The position numbers were made by a program, and so were the translations under genes. The notes below the pieces were generated by a model, which saw only the letters and a program-made list of their open reading frames with translations, was not told the origin of the DNA and made no database searches. A stretch of 64,000 bases of DNA, taken from Ophioceras dolichostomum (lineage: Eukaryota > Ascomycota > Sordariomycetes > Magnaporthales > Ophioceraceae). Every line of letters begins with the position of its first letter. Positions within the stretch are counted from its first letter, which is position 1. The stretch lies in contig PYST01000215.1 in assembly GCA_003049485.1 (NCBI GenBank), positions 1 to 64,000 on the forward strand. The letters are read 5' to 3'. Positions 10,681 to 21,411 of this stretch are shown here, in pieces.

Positions 10681-12779
10681 ATGCGTTTACGACGGCCTTC
10701 ACGGAGCTGTCGGCTAGCAGCCGTACTTCTTGGTGCGGCTGGAATCACCTTCACTCAGGCTTACACGCTGGATCCAAACTCAACAGGTACGGGAAGACAT
10801 CCCGGAGGAGGAGGAAGAAGACGACACAGCCCCGACCCCCCTCGCATTCTATGGTTAGAGTCAGCTGGAGAAACAGCGCCAAGTCTTTCGGTGACCAGAA
10901 GTACCCTTTGACGACTGTGGCTGACTTTTGCATACTCAACCGGCCTGAAGACTCCATCACGAGCATCGCCAAGCAAATTGTGGCCGACACCATAGACAAC
11001 TACTACTTTGGCCACCTCCCCGGGAACGAGCCTGGGATCCTGCCACAGCCGTATTACTGGTGGGAGGGGGGCGCCCTGATGGGCACGCTAATTAGCTACT
11101 GGCACTACACCAATGACACTAAGTACGTCAACATGACATCGCAGGCCCTCCTGGCGCAAGTCGGGGAGTACAACGACTACATGCCCAAGGCGCAGGTCAT
11201 GAACGAGGGCAACGATGATCAGGGGTTCTGGGGCATGGCGGTGATGGCAGCAGCCGAGTACAAGTTCCCTGACCCGCCCAAGGACAAGCCCCAGTGGCTA
11301 GCCCTAGCCCAAGCCGTGTTCAACACCCAAGCTTCGCGCTGGGAAAGCGATACTTGTGGCGGTGGGCTCCGGTGGCAGATCTTTACCTGGAACAAGGGCT
11401 TCGACTACAAGAACACCATCTCGCAGGGGTGCTTTTTCAACGTGGCTGCTCGGCTAGCGCTGTATACGGGCAACAGCTCGTACGCCGCCTGGGCCGACAA
11501 GATCTGGGACTGGACTCGGGCAGTGGGTTTTATCGACGGGGACTACAACGTCTTCGACGGCGCCCACGTGCCCCAGAACTGCACCAACATCGTGCCCTAT
11601 CAATGGAGCTACAACCACGGCAGCTTCATGCACGGCGTGGCCGCCATGTACAACTACTCGCGCGGCGCCGAGCAGGTCAAATGGCGCAACCGGCTCGAAG
11701 GCATGCTCAACAAGTCGAGCATATTCTTCATCAACGATACATGGATGTACGAGGTGCCCTGTGAAACGGTCGAGCTGTGCAACGTCGACCAGCAGTCGTT
11801 CAAGGCCTACCTCTCCCGTTGGATGGCCTCGATGACTAAGTGGGCACCGTGGACTTACGAGAGAATCATGCCGAAGCTACGCACCTCGGCCGTCGGCGCT
11901 GTGAAGCAGTGCACTGCGGGAGCCAACGGGCGCATGTGCGGGCTCAAATGGTACAACGACGGCCAAAACGACGGGCTGTTGGGGCTGGGGCAGCAGATGG
12001 CCGCCCTCGAAGTCACACTCGCCCTGCTGGCCACAGATAGTAAGGGCCCTGTCACCAGCTCGACAGGCGGCACCTCGGAGGGTGACCCTTCCGCTGGCGG
12101 CGGCGACATGGGCTTCAAGACCAACGCGGACATCATCGCCTCTATGCCAGAGATCAAGCCGGCCGACCGAGCTGGCGCATATATCCTGACCATTCTCGCG
12201 CTTCTGGGTCTGGTCGCTGGCATGGTGTTCGTGCTCGTCGACGAGGCGGACGGCAAGTCGTGGCCGCAACGCCTGTCAGACCTCCGCCGCACCATCATCG
12301 GCACGGGCACGGCACTGGCAGCCGCTGGAGGGGTCCTGCGTAAGTCTCAGCAGTTCAGCAACGGGGAAAAGGGAGGGATCGTCAGCCACCACGGCGTGGT
12401 TGCCGTCGGCGTTCTTTCCGACGACGATGGCATGAGAGAGAAGCGCGCTAGCAGCCGTATCATCCTGGATCTGCCAGCAGGGGCCGTCGACCCACACTCG
12501 CCTTTGGGATATCTACAGACCCCGACGCCAACAACGCAAGCGCCACCGCCGGCGCTGTCACCGAGCAGCAACATGATGCTTCATCGAAAATCGAAGTCGC
12601 TGCCCACCTGGGAGCCAGAGAGGGGGCTCGCAGCGGCGGCAGCGGCAGCGGCGATGTCGGCGGCGTCTCCGACATCCCCGGGCGCTGGCTTCCGGCGGTC
12701 CGCGACCCAGCAGATCAGGAGGAACTCGCTGAGGAAGAAGTCAGCGAGTGATCCGAGACCAGCCAGCATGGCCATATGA
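10681..12779 (+). CDS. dcw1: GH76 mannan endo-1,6-alpha-mannosidase, Dcw1/Dfg5 type
   Basis: This is a cell-wall GH76 enzyme of the Dcw1/Dfg5 type, which acts on mannan cores and helps link GPI-anchored glycoproteins into the wall. Exon 1 is 10681..10786 and exon 2 is 10951..12779; the joined frame gives 644 residues. The intron (GTACGG..AAG) has a GGCTGAC branch site. A signal peptide covers about 1-27. The GH76 core follows with PYYWWEGGA (about 69-77), the catalytic Asp pair in EGNDDQGFWG (D124, D125), and many N-glycosylation sites. Unusually, a transmembrane helix lies at about 443-466, followed by a 178-residue basic, Ser/Ala-rich tail, rather than the short GPI signal of yeast Dcw1 (about 450 residues). 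The frame is open 148 bases upstream but without an ATG, and the signal peptide fixes the start. Confidence 0.92.
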
Positions 12780-14886
12780 CGGACGCCCACTTAGGCCCCC
12801 CTGAATCCGAGTGAGCGATCTCATGCGTGATGATTCCTTCCCTAAGGCACGCACGCGTCATATGATGATAGGAGGTCAGCAAGTCCTCTAGATTTTTGTG
12901 GCTCTATCCCCATAGCATTTTTTTCTGTCTTTCATACCCATCTCTATTTGCTTCTGTATTGGCGTTGGTGGTGTTGGGAATAGCCACTCATTCAATGGCT
13001 GGATCATATTGGTCAGTTCGGTCTCGCCGGCCTGCTTGTTTGCTTGCATGTATGTAATGACTTTTCACAAAATTTGTCCTGCTCTTGCTTTTTCCTCTCA
13101 GCCATGCTCTCTCCCTTCTGTCTCTCCCAACAGGCACCAGGGCAGGACCAGGAGTGGATACTAGTGTGAGCGGGCATCAGCACAACTCTCTCTTTTTTAA
13201 TGACACAACTTTGCAGTTATCACAGGAGTAGGAAGGAGGAACCATGAAGGAGCCGCTCGGCCGTTTTCCCCCTGCCTAGCAGGACAACTGGGTTATACTA
13301 CGTAACTTTTCTGCGAATACGTGTGTTATTGTCAATCAGTCAGCTTACATATAAAATCTGGGCTTGAATGGGGAAGAGGGGCCGTTCACTAAGTGATGTG
13401 TGGGGTAGTGATGAGCCGAGATCGAGATGATCGATCTGCATGTGAACTTCACTTAGAAGACTGAGGAAAAGGGAGGAGAACAATGTTGCAAGAAGAGAAG
13501 AAAGTGCTCAAAACGTTTTTGAAGCAGAATAAGAAAGATTGCACCATGTTCCTTCATCCTCTTCCCTCTCTCAGATATCTTGGGATCTGCGTATTCGCGT
13601 ATTGCGCGAAGGTATCCCGCACAAACCCATATCCATGAGAAAGATGCCTCATGATGCAACTTACCTATATAGGCCAATGGTGGCTTTCTTGGCGGCATGG
13701 GAAGGGGGAGGAGGGGTTCCTCACCTCATTGGATGTCGTTGTGTGCGACTAGCCGGCGCCGACTCGCAGCCGGGACGACACCAGGGAATTCTATTCTGGA
13801 TACCACTTGCGGATTTTAGTGCCGCTTCGACCGACTGCTATTCGTTGAGACATTTCACATGCCGCGCTGGGCGGCCGACCCTGGCAGCATCCAAGGGTTG
13901 TTTTCTCCATCTGGGCAAGTAGATAGCGTGCTGACAGCTGAGCGGACTGACGGCCGCTGACGGCCGCACTAATATCAAGGGAGGAGCTGAACACAACGGT
14001 CCATACTACGTTGTAAGTCTATAACCAGCCCTATAGCGCTATGGGCACCCTTTGTGCGAATAAGTCCGGTTGTGGCGTGTTTTCCTTGGCCGAGGTTTGG
14101 ATCCAAGGTTTCCCCTCATTTCCTCTCCCATGACAAGATACAGCCGAAAACTCCAGCATGCACTACGTAGGTAGTCTACGTCGTTTACGTAGTATGTTTT
14201 TGCCCGTTATGGAGAACTCCCTTGTACCCTGCCCTTCCCTTCCACTGCCCCGCCGATGTACAAGCATCACGGGTACGCGGGAGTCGTGGGCGCCGTCTTG
14301 TTCTCCTTCGGGGAACTACAGCGAGTGGAACCAGGGCAGATTGGAGATGGCTACTATGCAACAGGTTGCATTCGGTCCTAGTCCCCCAAAAACTTGCCCT
14401 CGCTTGTAATCAGCATGGAACAAATGCTCTTTGGTTGGAGCGAAATCTCTGCCAAGCGCTAGATCCCGGCCGTGGCGTCGACGGTGGAACGCAGCCGCTC
14501 CAGCTCGGCGGGCTAGTGAGTGAGGGAGGCAAGGGGGGAGAGGAGAAAGGGAGGGACGGTCGACTCTGGAATGCGGGCTGTACCGTTATTTAAAGTCCGA
14601 CTTTTGCGCACCCTGCGACGCTGGACGGGACCCAACCTGCTGGAACTTGTTGGCCTTTCTTCTTTGCTCGTTGACTTACACACGGCCAAACTGCTCAGTA
14701 CCTATACTACATAGGTACCTTGCTAGGGGCATAGGTAGCTGAACTTACCTACCACCTACCACCTACCACCTGGTGGTCGCCAGGTGCAACTTGCCGGGCA
14801 TACTGTCCCGCCTTAAAACATCACTGGGAGCAGATATCTACATCACCTACCTCCTACCTGCACAGGCCGTACGTCCCGAGGCAACC
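12780..14886. other. 2.1-kb intergenic, P450 promoter at right
   Basis: No gene is supported. The sequence contains a perfect CGGCCG-flanked direct repeat (CTGACGGCCG at about 13947-13967) and a cluster of TACGTA words at 14163-14190. It also has TAGGTA words and a 7-nt tandem CTACCAC (three units) at about 14747-14770, just ahead of the P450 leader. Confidence 0.5.
14747..14772. repeat. Short 7-nt tandem repeat (CTACCAC)3
   Basis: Three to four near-perfect copies of CTACCAC lie about 120 bases upstream of the P450 start codon. They may be chance pyrimidine-rich promoter sequence. Confidence 0.6.
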
Positions 14887-16801
14887 ATGATGCAAAACCG
14901 AGTCCGCCTCTGGACCTTGCTGTCCTTCTTCCTGGCTCCCTTCACACTCTGGACCTGCCACCAGACATGGCTTCTCGCCACGGCCTCAACCACCTCCCCC
15001 AACAGTGGAAAAAGCGTCCGGCTCGCCGCATACGCCGTCACCCTAGCCCTCCTCAACACCCAGCTCTCCTTCTTCCGCAAGCTGCGCTTCGAGCTCCGCG
15101 CCCGCCGCCAGGGCTGCAAGCCGGCCGCCCTGTTCCCACACTCCGAGTACATCATCGGCCTCGGCTGGTTCCTCGACTCGGCCCGGGCCCTCGCGTCGGG
15201 CACGCTGCTAGACCTGTTCATCGCCCGCTTCCGCGCCGTGGGCAACACGCACTACTCCCTCGCGCTGGGCAAGTGGATCCTCATGACCAACGAGCCCGAG
15301 AACGTCAAGGCCATCCTCGCGTCCGACTTCGAGTCCTTCCCCATCGCGGGGCCCAGGCTGTGGGCCGTCCTGCCCCAGCTCGGCCCGCGTAGCATCTTCA
15401 CCACCAACGGCCAGGCGTGGCACGCCGCGCGCTCCATGATCCGCCCCAGCTTCGTGAGGGACCAGGTCGCGGACCTGGCGTGCTTCGACCGGCACACCGG
15501 CAACCTGATCGCCGCCATCCGGGCGCTTCAGACAGGAGAAAAGAGTGGTGAAGCGTCGCCCACGTTCGACCTGCAGAAGCTGCTGCTGCTCATGACCATG
15601 GACTCCAGCACCGACTTCATGCTGGGCCACAGCACCGAGTCCCTCACGCGGGGCACGACCTCCCAGGCGAAGGAGTTCCTGTCCGCGTTCGACCACGTCT
15701 CGTTCGAGGGCGCCAAGCGGTCCCGACTGGGGCCGGGCCTAATGTTCCTCATCCCTCCCGGGAAGCGGTTCACCGAGGGCGTGAAGACGATCAGGTCGTT
15801 CGTCCGGCGCTACGTCGACCAGGCGATCGAGGAGAAGAGGAAGAGGGAGAAGAGGGGGGAGGCCCAGAAGCGGAGCTACGTGTTTCTGGACGAGCTGATC
15901 GAGTCCGGCGCGGACGAAGAGTACGTCCTCGACCAGGTGCTGTCGATCATCATCGCGGGAAGGGACACGACCGCGGGCGCGATGTCGGCCCTGTTCTACT
16001 ACATCGCTCGCTCGCCGGGGACGGTAGAGAAGTTGAGGAGGGAGATCGAGGACTTGGGCGTGCGGGACCCGTCGTGGGAGGACCTGAAGGGAATGAAATA
16101 TCTCCAGAACGTCATCAAGGAGGGTAAGTGAATGCTTTTTGGGGGGTGGGAGAAACATGGGGACGTGAAGAGGAGGTGAATGTGAGAAAGTGTTGCCAAG
16201 GACTCGACGCTGACTACGCACCATTTGCTTCTTTTTCTTTCTCCGCTTGCAGCTCTTCGCCTGTTCCCTCCAGTGGCCACCAACTCACGGTGCACCAACA
16301 AGGAGGTCGTCCTCCCGAGAGGAGGCGGTCCAGACGGGAAGTCCCCTATGCTGGTGCCAGAGGGGATGGCGATTCGATGGTCGAGCTTCTCCATTCAGCG
16401 GAGAGAGGATATTTTCGGGAAGGACGCCGCGGAATTCCGGCCAGAGCGGTGGGAGAATCTTCGTGTAGCGTGAGTTAAACCACCCAGGCCGATTTAATCA
16501 CTCCCCCGCACCTTCGTTCAGCTTCCTTCCCAGTTGCCCCTCTGCTACGATCCATCTAATTTGCGCCGCGCTCTCACACGTCTGTCTCTGTCGATTTAGT
16601 TGGGAATACCTCCCCTTCAGCGGCGGGCCGAGGATATGCATCGGCCAGCAGTTCGCCCTCACGCAGATCTCCTATACCCTGTTCCGCGTGGTGCAGAACT
16701 TCAAGTCGATCGAAGCCAGGGACCCGGACCCGCTGCGCGTCAAGGTCAGCACCACGTCTACGCTGTATAATGGGTGTCTGGTTAGCATGACGCCTGTGTG
16801 A
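14887..16801 (+). CDS. Cytochrome P450, CYP52-like
   Basis: This is a microsomal cytochrome P450 monooxygenase that resembles the CYP52 clan, whose members oxidise alkanes and fatty acids. The substrate is not deducible. Exons are 14887..16123, 16253..16469 and 16600..16801, both introns GT..AG, and the joined frame gives 551 residues. A hydrophobic N-terminal anchor (about 7-32) is followed by a second apolar stretch (45-62). The I-helix motif is AGRDTT (357-362). The K-helix ExxR motif is split over intron 1 (E412, R415). The PERF-like FRPERW motif precedes the heme loop FSGGPRICIG with the axial ligand Cys498. The first codon pair is ATG ATG at 14887; the frame is open upstream only from a GTG, so that part is leader. 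The protein looks complete and active. Confidence 0.95.
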
Positions 16802-18629
16802 TACCTAGGGAGTGCTTTGGTATGTTCGGTCCTTATGTGTCTTGGTGTCTTGGTGTGGTAGCAGTGAGGGTGGACTGCAGCGGAGATGTAGGAGCCAAGG
16901 GGCAACAGAGGGAGGGGCGGTTACTTCGCTCCGTCCGTCGTGATCTCCGGTTGGGGTTTTAATTATCGGATGGGTAACACGAACGAATTCACTGCTTTTC
17001 AATCTCTTACCTTGGCTTGATGTTATGTCTCGCCGCTGTCAGCCGTTTGGCCAGACCAAGGTCAACATCTCGGTCTACCTTCAGGTGAACTACCTCTATG
17101 TGCCGGACCTGCTTTACAGGCCTCTGCATCAGGGTGTACCGTCGCACTGACCGACCGCCTAGGTTGGTCTAGCTGTTGATCCCTGTTGTCTTTGCTCACA
17201 TTCTTCGAAGAAATGCCTCTTTTGACTTTCGGTTAAGACAAGACCGAACGGCAAGGGGGCAGTTTGTTTGATGGGTACCCAGGGCCCCTGCTCGGTCTCC
17301 TCACCTGTACTTGTGGCTGTGTATCTTCGCCACTGAGTACTATTGTTTGGCCTTGTGCGGTCTTCTTCTTGTGTCACCATCATTCACTATCTCCCTCGAA
17401 CTCCGCTAACGGTCAGCATTCAGTACATCTCTGCCCGTGATGCTCCAGTGTGGAAGGTGCTGCCCATTAGTCGGGACCTGGTCGTTTTCTAGCGGCCGTT
17501 GGTCAACACAGAGGTAGGACAGGATCTAGCCGTCTTCCCTTTTGGAACTACCGATGGCGCCGAGCTCGGTATATGGCGGATACTGGCATGAAGATGCTAC
17601 TGATCAGGACAAGTTTGGTCGGACCAAGTCAGCTTGTGGCATGCAAGGACACCTAGATGTGCCTCCTAGGCCGGGCAGGGCCGGTGCTTTGGCGCGTACA
17701 CATATCAAGTCGAGGGATACAGAGTGCGGGATACACCATTGGTACGAGCAATTCATATTAATCCCTGAGGTGATGGCAAAACATCTCCAGCTCTGTCGCG
17801 GAGCGATGATGTGCACACAGGTTGCTGGGATGTTATAAACATCAAGCGTTGAGTTGCCTCCACAAGAGATGCTTGAGTCTCGATTAGGCACTTAGAAACG
17901 ACCTCGGGACCTACCTGACGGGAGAGAAGTAAAGGAGAAGGAACAGAGGGAAGCCGCTCAGTTGATCGTACCATAACCTTTCTACCTACATGGGCAGGGA
18001 AGGAACGAGGAAGGGCGCTTGCAACCAGGGAAGGAGACGGACAGTGAAGGACGGACGGCTCCACCGGAGATATTATCTTCGGTCTAGATTGTACCTTCCG
18101 TCTCAACTCCCAGAGGATATGAAGACGTCGTGCAAATTTTTTGTGTCCCCAACTTCGGATACTGCTCACTTCCTTACGACAGACCAACCAGCCAGATTCA
18201 AGGCTTGCCAATCTACCTCTTCTCCACACCCTCACACTTCACAGCGGCAAGCACAGGGTGAGTACTTCATTTCCGTTCTTCATATAACACTCCCAGTGCC
18301 CAGAAGAAGCTATTTTGCTGCTTGTCTCGGCGAATATCTACAAGGTGTCGCCTCCACGGTGGTGCCGGGTCTTCACTATCTGCGGTCGGGCCTGGGCGTG
18401 AGCTCCCTCAGTCGCCCGCTATTCCCTTGCTTCCTCACTGAAATAGCATTCCTCCATCAGGGCAATATGTCCGTTTCTTTATGCGATACATTCTCCTTCC
18501 AACTCGCTCTTCGTCCAGTTTGCTGATCGTCTGCTAGCATCTCGAATAAGCAATTTACTCTGTGATCTAGGCCTATCTATCACTTAGGTTCTAGGTAGAT
18601 ACCGCAAGCAGCAAACCAAAGACCTCACC
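16802..18629. other. 1.8-kb intergenic, no gene seen
   Basis: Nothing coding is supported. An open frame at 17990-18526 runs through the C/T-rich leader of the next gene, has no family features, and is not called. The last 100 bases before 18630 contain a TTCTAGGTAGAT word and look like leader sequence. Confidence 0.5.
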
Positions 18630-19246
18630 ATGGCTGGATACGGATCCATCCCGAGTGACGGAGGCGCTGCCACCCAGGTCTCCGACTCCGGCACGTACCT
18701 TGGCGGCGGCCAGACGAAGCTGGGCATGACCGACATCGGCATCATCGCCGGCGTGTCCGTCTTCTTCGCCCTCGTAATTATCGTCATCTTCGCCTGGCAG
18801 GTCTACTCTGTCCGCCGCAAGCGACGTCTTGCCGCGGCTGGCCTTAGCGATGATAGCGGTTCTCCCCTGTCTATGAATGGCCACGGACCTGGCGGAGGAA
18901 AGAACGTGGCAGACCAGGTCGAGCTTAAGCGCGTCGCGGTCGACGACAACATGGACCGCCTGCCCGGCGGTGGCCCGTTTGTCAAGCGGCCCGCCGCGGT
19001 TCTGCCCATCAGCCACTTTGCCATGAACCCTACCCATCGGTTCGTCCCCGTCAGCAAGACCGAGACCAGTGGCTCTTACGTCATCAAGCAGCAGCACACC
19101 ACGATCGCGTCCCTGCTGAAGTCACTCCGCGAGGGAAAGACTAAGGGCAACAACAAGGGTGCGTCGTCCTTTCCCCACAACCAACGCGTTGCTGGAAGCC
19201 TACTGACACGCGTTTGCCCGCAGACTCCGTTGACGACGTGGTGTAG
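18630..19246 (+). CDS. Small single-pass membrane protein, function unknown
   Basis: I do not recognise a family. Exon 1 is 18630..19158 and exon 2 is 19224..19246, giving 183 residues that end in DSVDDVV. The intron is GTGCGT..CAG, 65 nt. The protein has a polar N-terminus of about 35 residues, one strong transmembrane helix (about 36-57, GIIAGVSVFFALVIIVIFAW), a basic stop-transfer run (VRRKRR), and a polar C-terminal tail of about 115 residues with Lys/Arg and Ser. This looks like a type III or single-pass plasma-membrane adaptor, but that is inference. If the intron is kept, the same frame stays open through it and through the following minisatellite to about 19445, which would add a repetitive tail of CGRD units. 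The start ATG has a good context (CACCATGG). Confidence 0.62.
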
Positions 19247-20029
19247 GCAAGACGGAGGATGGAAGGGAAATAGTGGACGGGATTGTGGACGGGATTGTGG
19301 ACGGGATTGTGGACGGGATTGTGGACGGGATTNATTGTGGACGGGATTGTGGACGGGATTGTGGACGGGATTGTGGACGGGATTTCGTTTGAACCGACTG
19401 ATCTTCACATGGCGACCATGTGTTCGCTCACCCAGCAAAACGTAACTTTTCCCTATGTCTTTCAGCCTTGTTGTTTCTACTAGTCTGTATTGCACTTGCC
19501 GCCCACGGCGTGATGGGCCAATAACTTTCAGAGAGGTTAGTCAAGTCAACCTTCGCATTGTGTTTGTTAGTTCGCGGTTGGAGGAGGCCAGTTTGCTTTA
19601 GCTTAGACTACCTAGGCACCTATTCGCGCCAGCAGCAGAAGCAGACAGAGAAGAGGTCAGACAAATGGTCCTGTTCTTTCAGCCCTTTCCTGATCGTTTC
19701 AATTATGCAGGCTGCCCGATGGATGAACGTCCGAACATTGTAGTCTACACATGCTCTCCATATTCATGACTACTATGAAACCGGCTGGCTCCCGAACAAA
19801 GGGAATTCGTTTGGAGCCCAGAGTCCAAACGGGGAGAGGAACTATGTCCCCAGCCGCTTAGCTGTCGGAAGTCTGTGTATAAATTTATCGTGAGTTCTAC
19901 CCAGGCTCCCGGTGTTGCTCCTCCTCGTAGACAGGTCCATCTTCCCAACCGAGAGACCCGAAACCACAACAGCCGACTAGACAGACCAGACAGTCCTAAG
20001 GATACTGAGCACCCCGAGCTTACCTTAAC
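19247..20029. other. Intergenic with minisatellite, otherwise empty
   Basis: Apart from the 12-bp array, this holds the 3' flank of the membrane-protein gene and the presumed leader of the next gene. A CTACCTAGG word lies near 19608. No other coding sequence was seen. Confidence 0.5.
19273..19384. repeat. 12-bp minisatellite (GTGGACGGGATT)9 with an N
   Basis: Five perfect head-to-tail copies (19273-19332) are followed by an N at 19333, the three bases ATT, and four more perfect copies (19337-19384). The N inside a pure array suggests an unresolved junction in assembly, so the true copy number is unknown. The array begins 26 bases after the stop codon of the membrane-protein gene and would lie in its 3' UTR. 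Confidence 0.95.
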
Positions 20030-20765
20030 ATGGCAGAGGACAGATTCACCATCCACGATGCCGAAGACAGGAACTGGAAGCTTTTCGGGGACGAGGTGGA
20101 CAACATAATGACGGTACGTCGTCGTGGGAGTGTCCAGGAACGAATAGAGCCCGCAATGATTGACGCACTTCCACCAACCCCTTTCTAGGCACTTGTCATG
20201 CTTGAGCAATGGGGCGCCATGACCCGAGGGGCCTGCGAGGAGGTCAGGCGTATCATCGTCGAAGACATGGCGTCTACTTTGCGCCTTGCGGACTTGGACA
20301 TCGACAAGATCCCGGCCAACGAGCTGGACGCATTCGAGGAGCTTCTGCGCGTGATCGCCCCGGTGAGTGAGCGTGGCAGGAGGGTAACTAAAGAGCACAT
20401 GTAAGTCCTTATACCTATCATGGTCCTTCGCATACACGCAGACCGACAGAGGACTTGTGGGTAACTGATGAGATATTTCGCCTTACAGACCAGCAGCCGA
20501 GTCTTCACAGCGCGCGGCACAGAAGGCGCCAGGTGACGACACGGCCGAGCAGTCTCATGGCGTCGATTCCCGGGAGCCTCACCCCGAGGTTGCGGCCTCC
20601 ACTGCTGTCGAGGTACTCAGCAACGAAGACCCATTGTGGAAGGAGACGTTTGACTGACAGAGGGGGTTGCAGGAGAAGAAGTCGCAGGAGAAGGAGTCTC
20701 AGGACAAGGGCCGGGTTTGTCGCCCCAACTACCCGTGTGCTGAAGTGAGGAGGATTGTGAACTGA
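20030..20765 (+). CDS. Small acidic hypothetical protein, four-exon model
   Basis: I do not recognise this protein. Preferred exons are 20030..20113, 20189..20400, 20489..20612 and 20673..20765, which join in frame to 170 residues. The second intron uses a perfect GTAAGT donor (20401), and the third has a TTTGACTGAC branch site and ends in GCAG. The protein is predicted to be mostly helical in its first 90 residues, rich in Glu/Asp (DEVDNIM, CEEVRRIIVED, LDIDKIPANELDAFEELL). A polar tail ends in a Lys/Glu/Gln run. There is no signal peptide or membrane segment. Alternatives fit almost as well: a second donor at 20363 (GTGAGT) would remove 38 nt, and if intron 3 is not spliced the frame stops at 20657. 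The gene is plausible because two phase-consistent introns interrupt it, but it is unproven. Confidence 0.5.
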
Positions 20766-21411
20766 CTAGTAGTAGGGGCCGTCGGCCTAGCCGGGACCCC
20801 CATGGATAGAGCGACCTGAAGGATGATGGACTAAACTCCTCGGTAGTCTCGCACGAGATTGCTCGGAGGCCATCATGGAGTCAGTTCTTCTTCTGGCGCG
20901 CACCACAGGATGGCGATCGACTGGGGCAGGAGTACGGCCGGATAGTGAAGAGACGGAAGCAGCCAGGCCGGACTTGGGCGTTTTTGAGATGGGCAGCCGG
21001 TGGGAGACGGGATGGGTAGTGGGAACGATGATGAAGAAGCGGATGGACTACTTCAGGGCTGGGCTGTGAGCTCGCGGTCAGCAGGGAGTGGTAGATGTAT
21101 TCATATCTCTCAATATAGAAATTTGATTCCAGTACTCCCTGTCAACGAATGCGCATCTGCCTGGGACATACTGCCTTGGCGCCTGGTTTGATACTTGCTT
21201 TACCTGACTGGGACATGATAATCCGTTCTTACTCCAAAAAAAGCATAGTTATCCTAAATATTTAAGAGCAACAGGGAACAAAGCCATTCCCGGCACGTCC
21301 ATGCCACGCCAAACCGGTTCCATCCCTTACCAAGTAGTAACGGAACACGGAAGAAAAACATAACAACGTGAGAGAGAACACACGCTGGTGAGTCTTTGAC
21401 GGTAAGTATAT
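20766..21411. other. Intergenic, convergent 3' flanks
   Basis: This lies between the small acidic gene and the 3' end of atg29, which run toward each other. AT-richer sequence at about 21220-21275 would suit polyadenylation signals. No gene was seen. Confidence 0.5.

Noticed and set aside
17990..18526. 178-codon frame before the small membrane-protein gene
   Set aside because: No domain, no signal, odd composition, and C/T-rich DNA typical of a leader.
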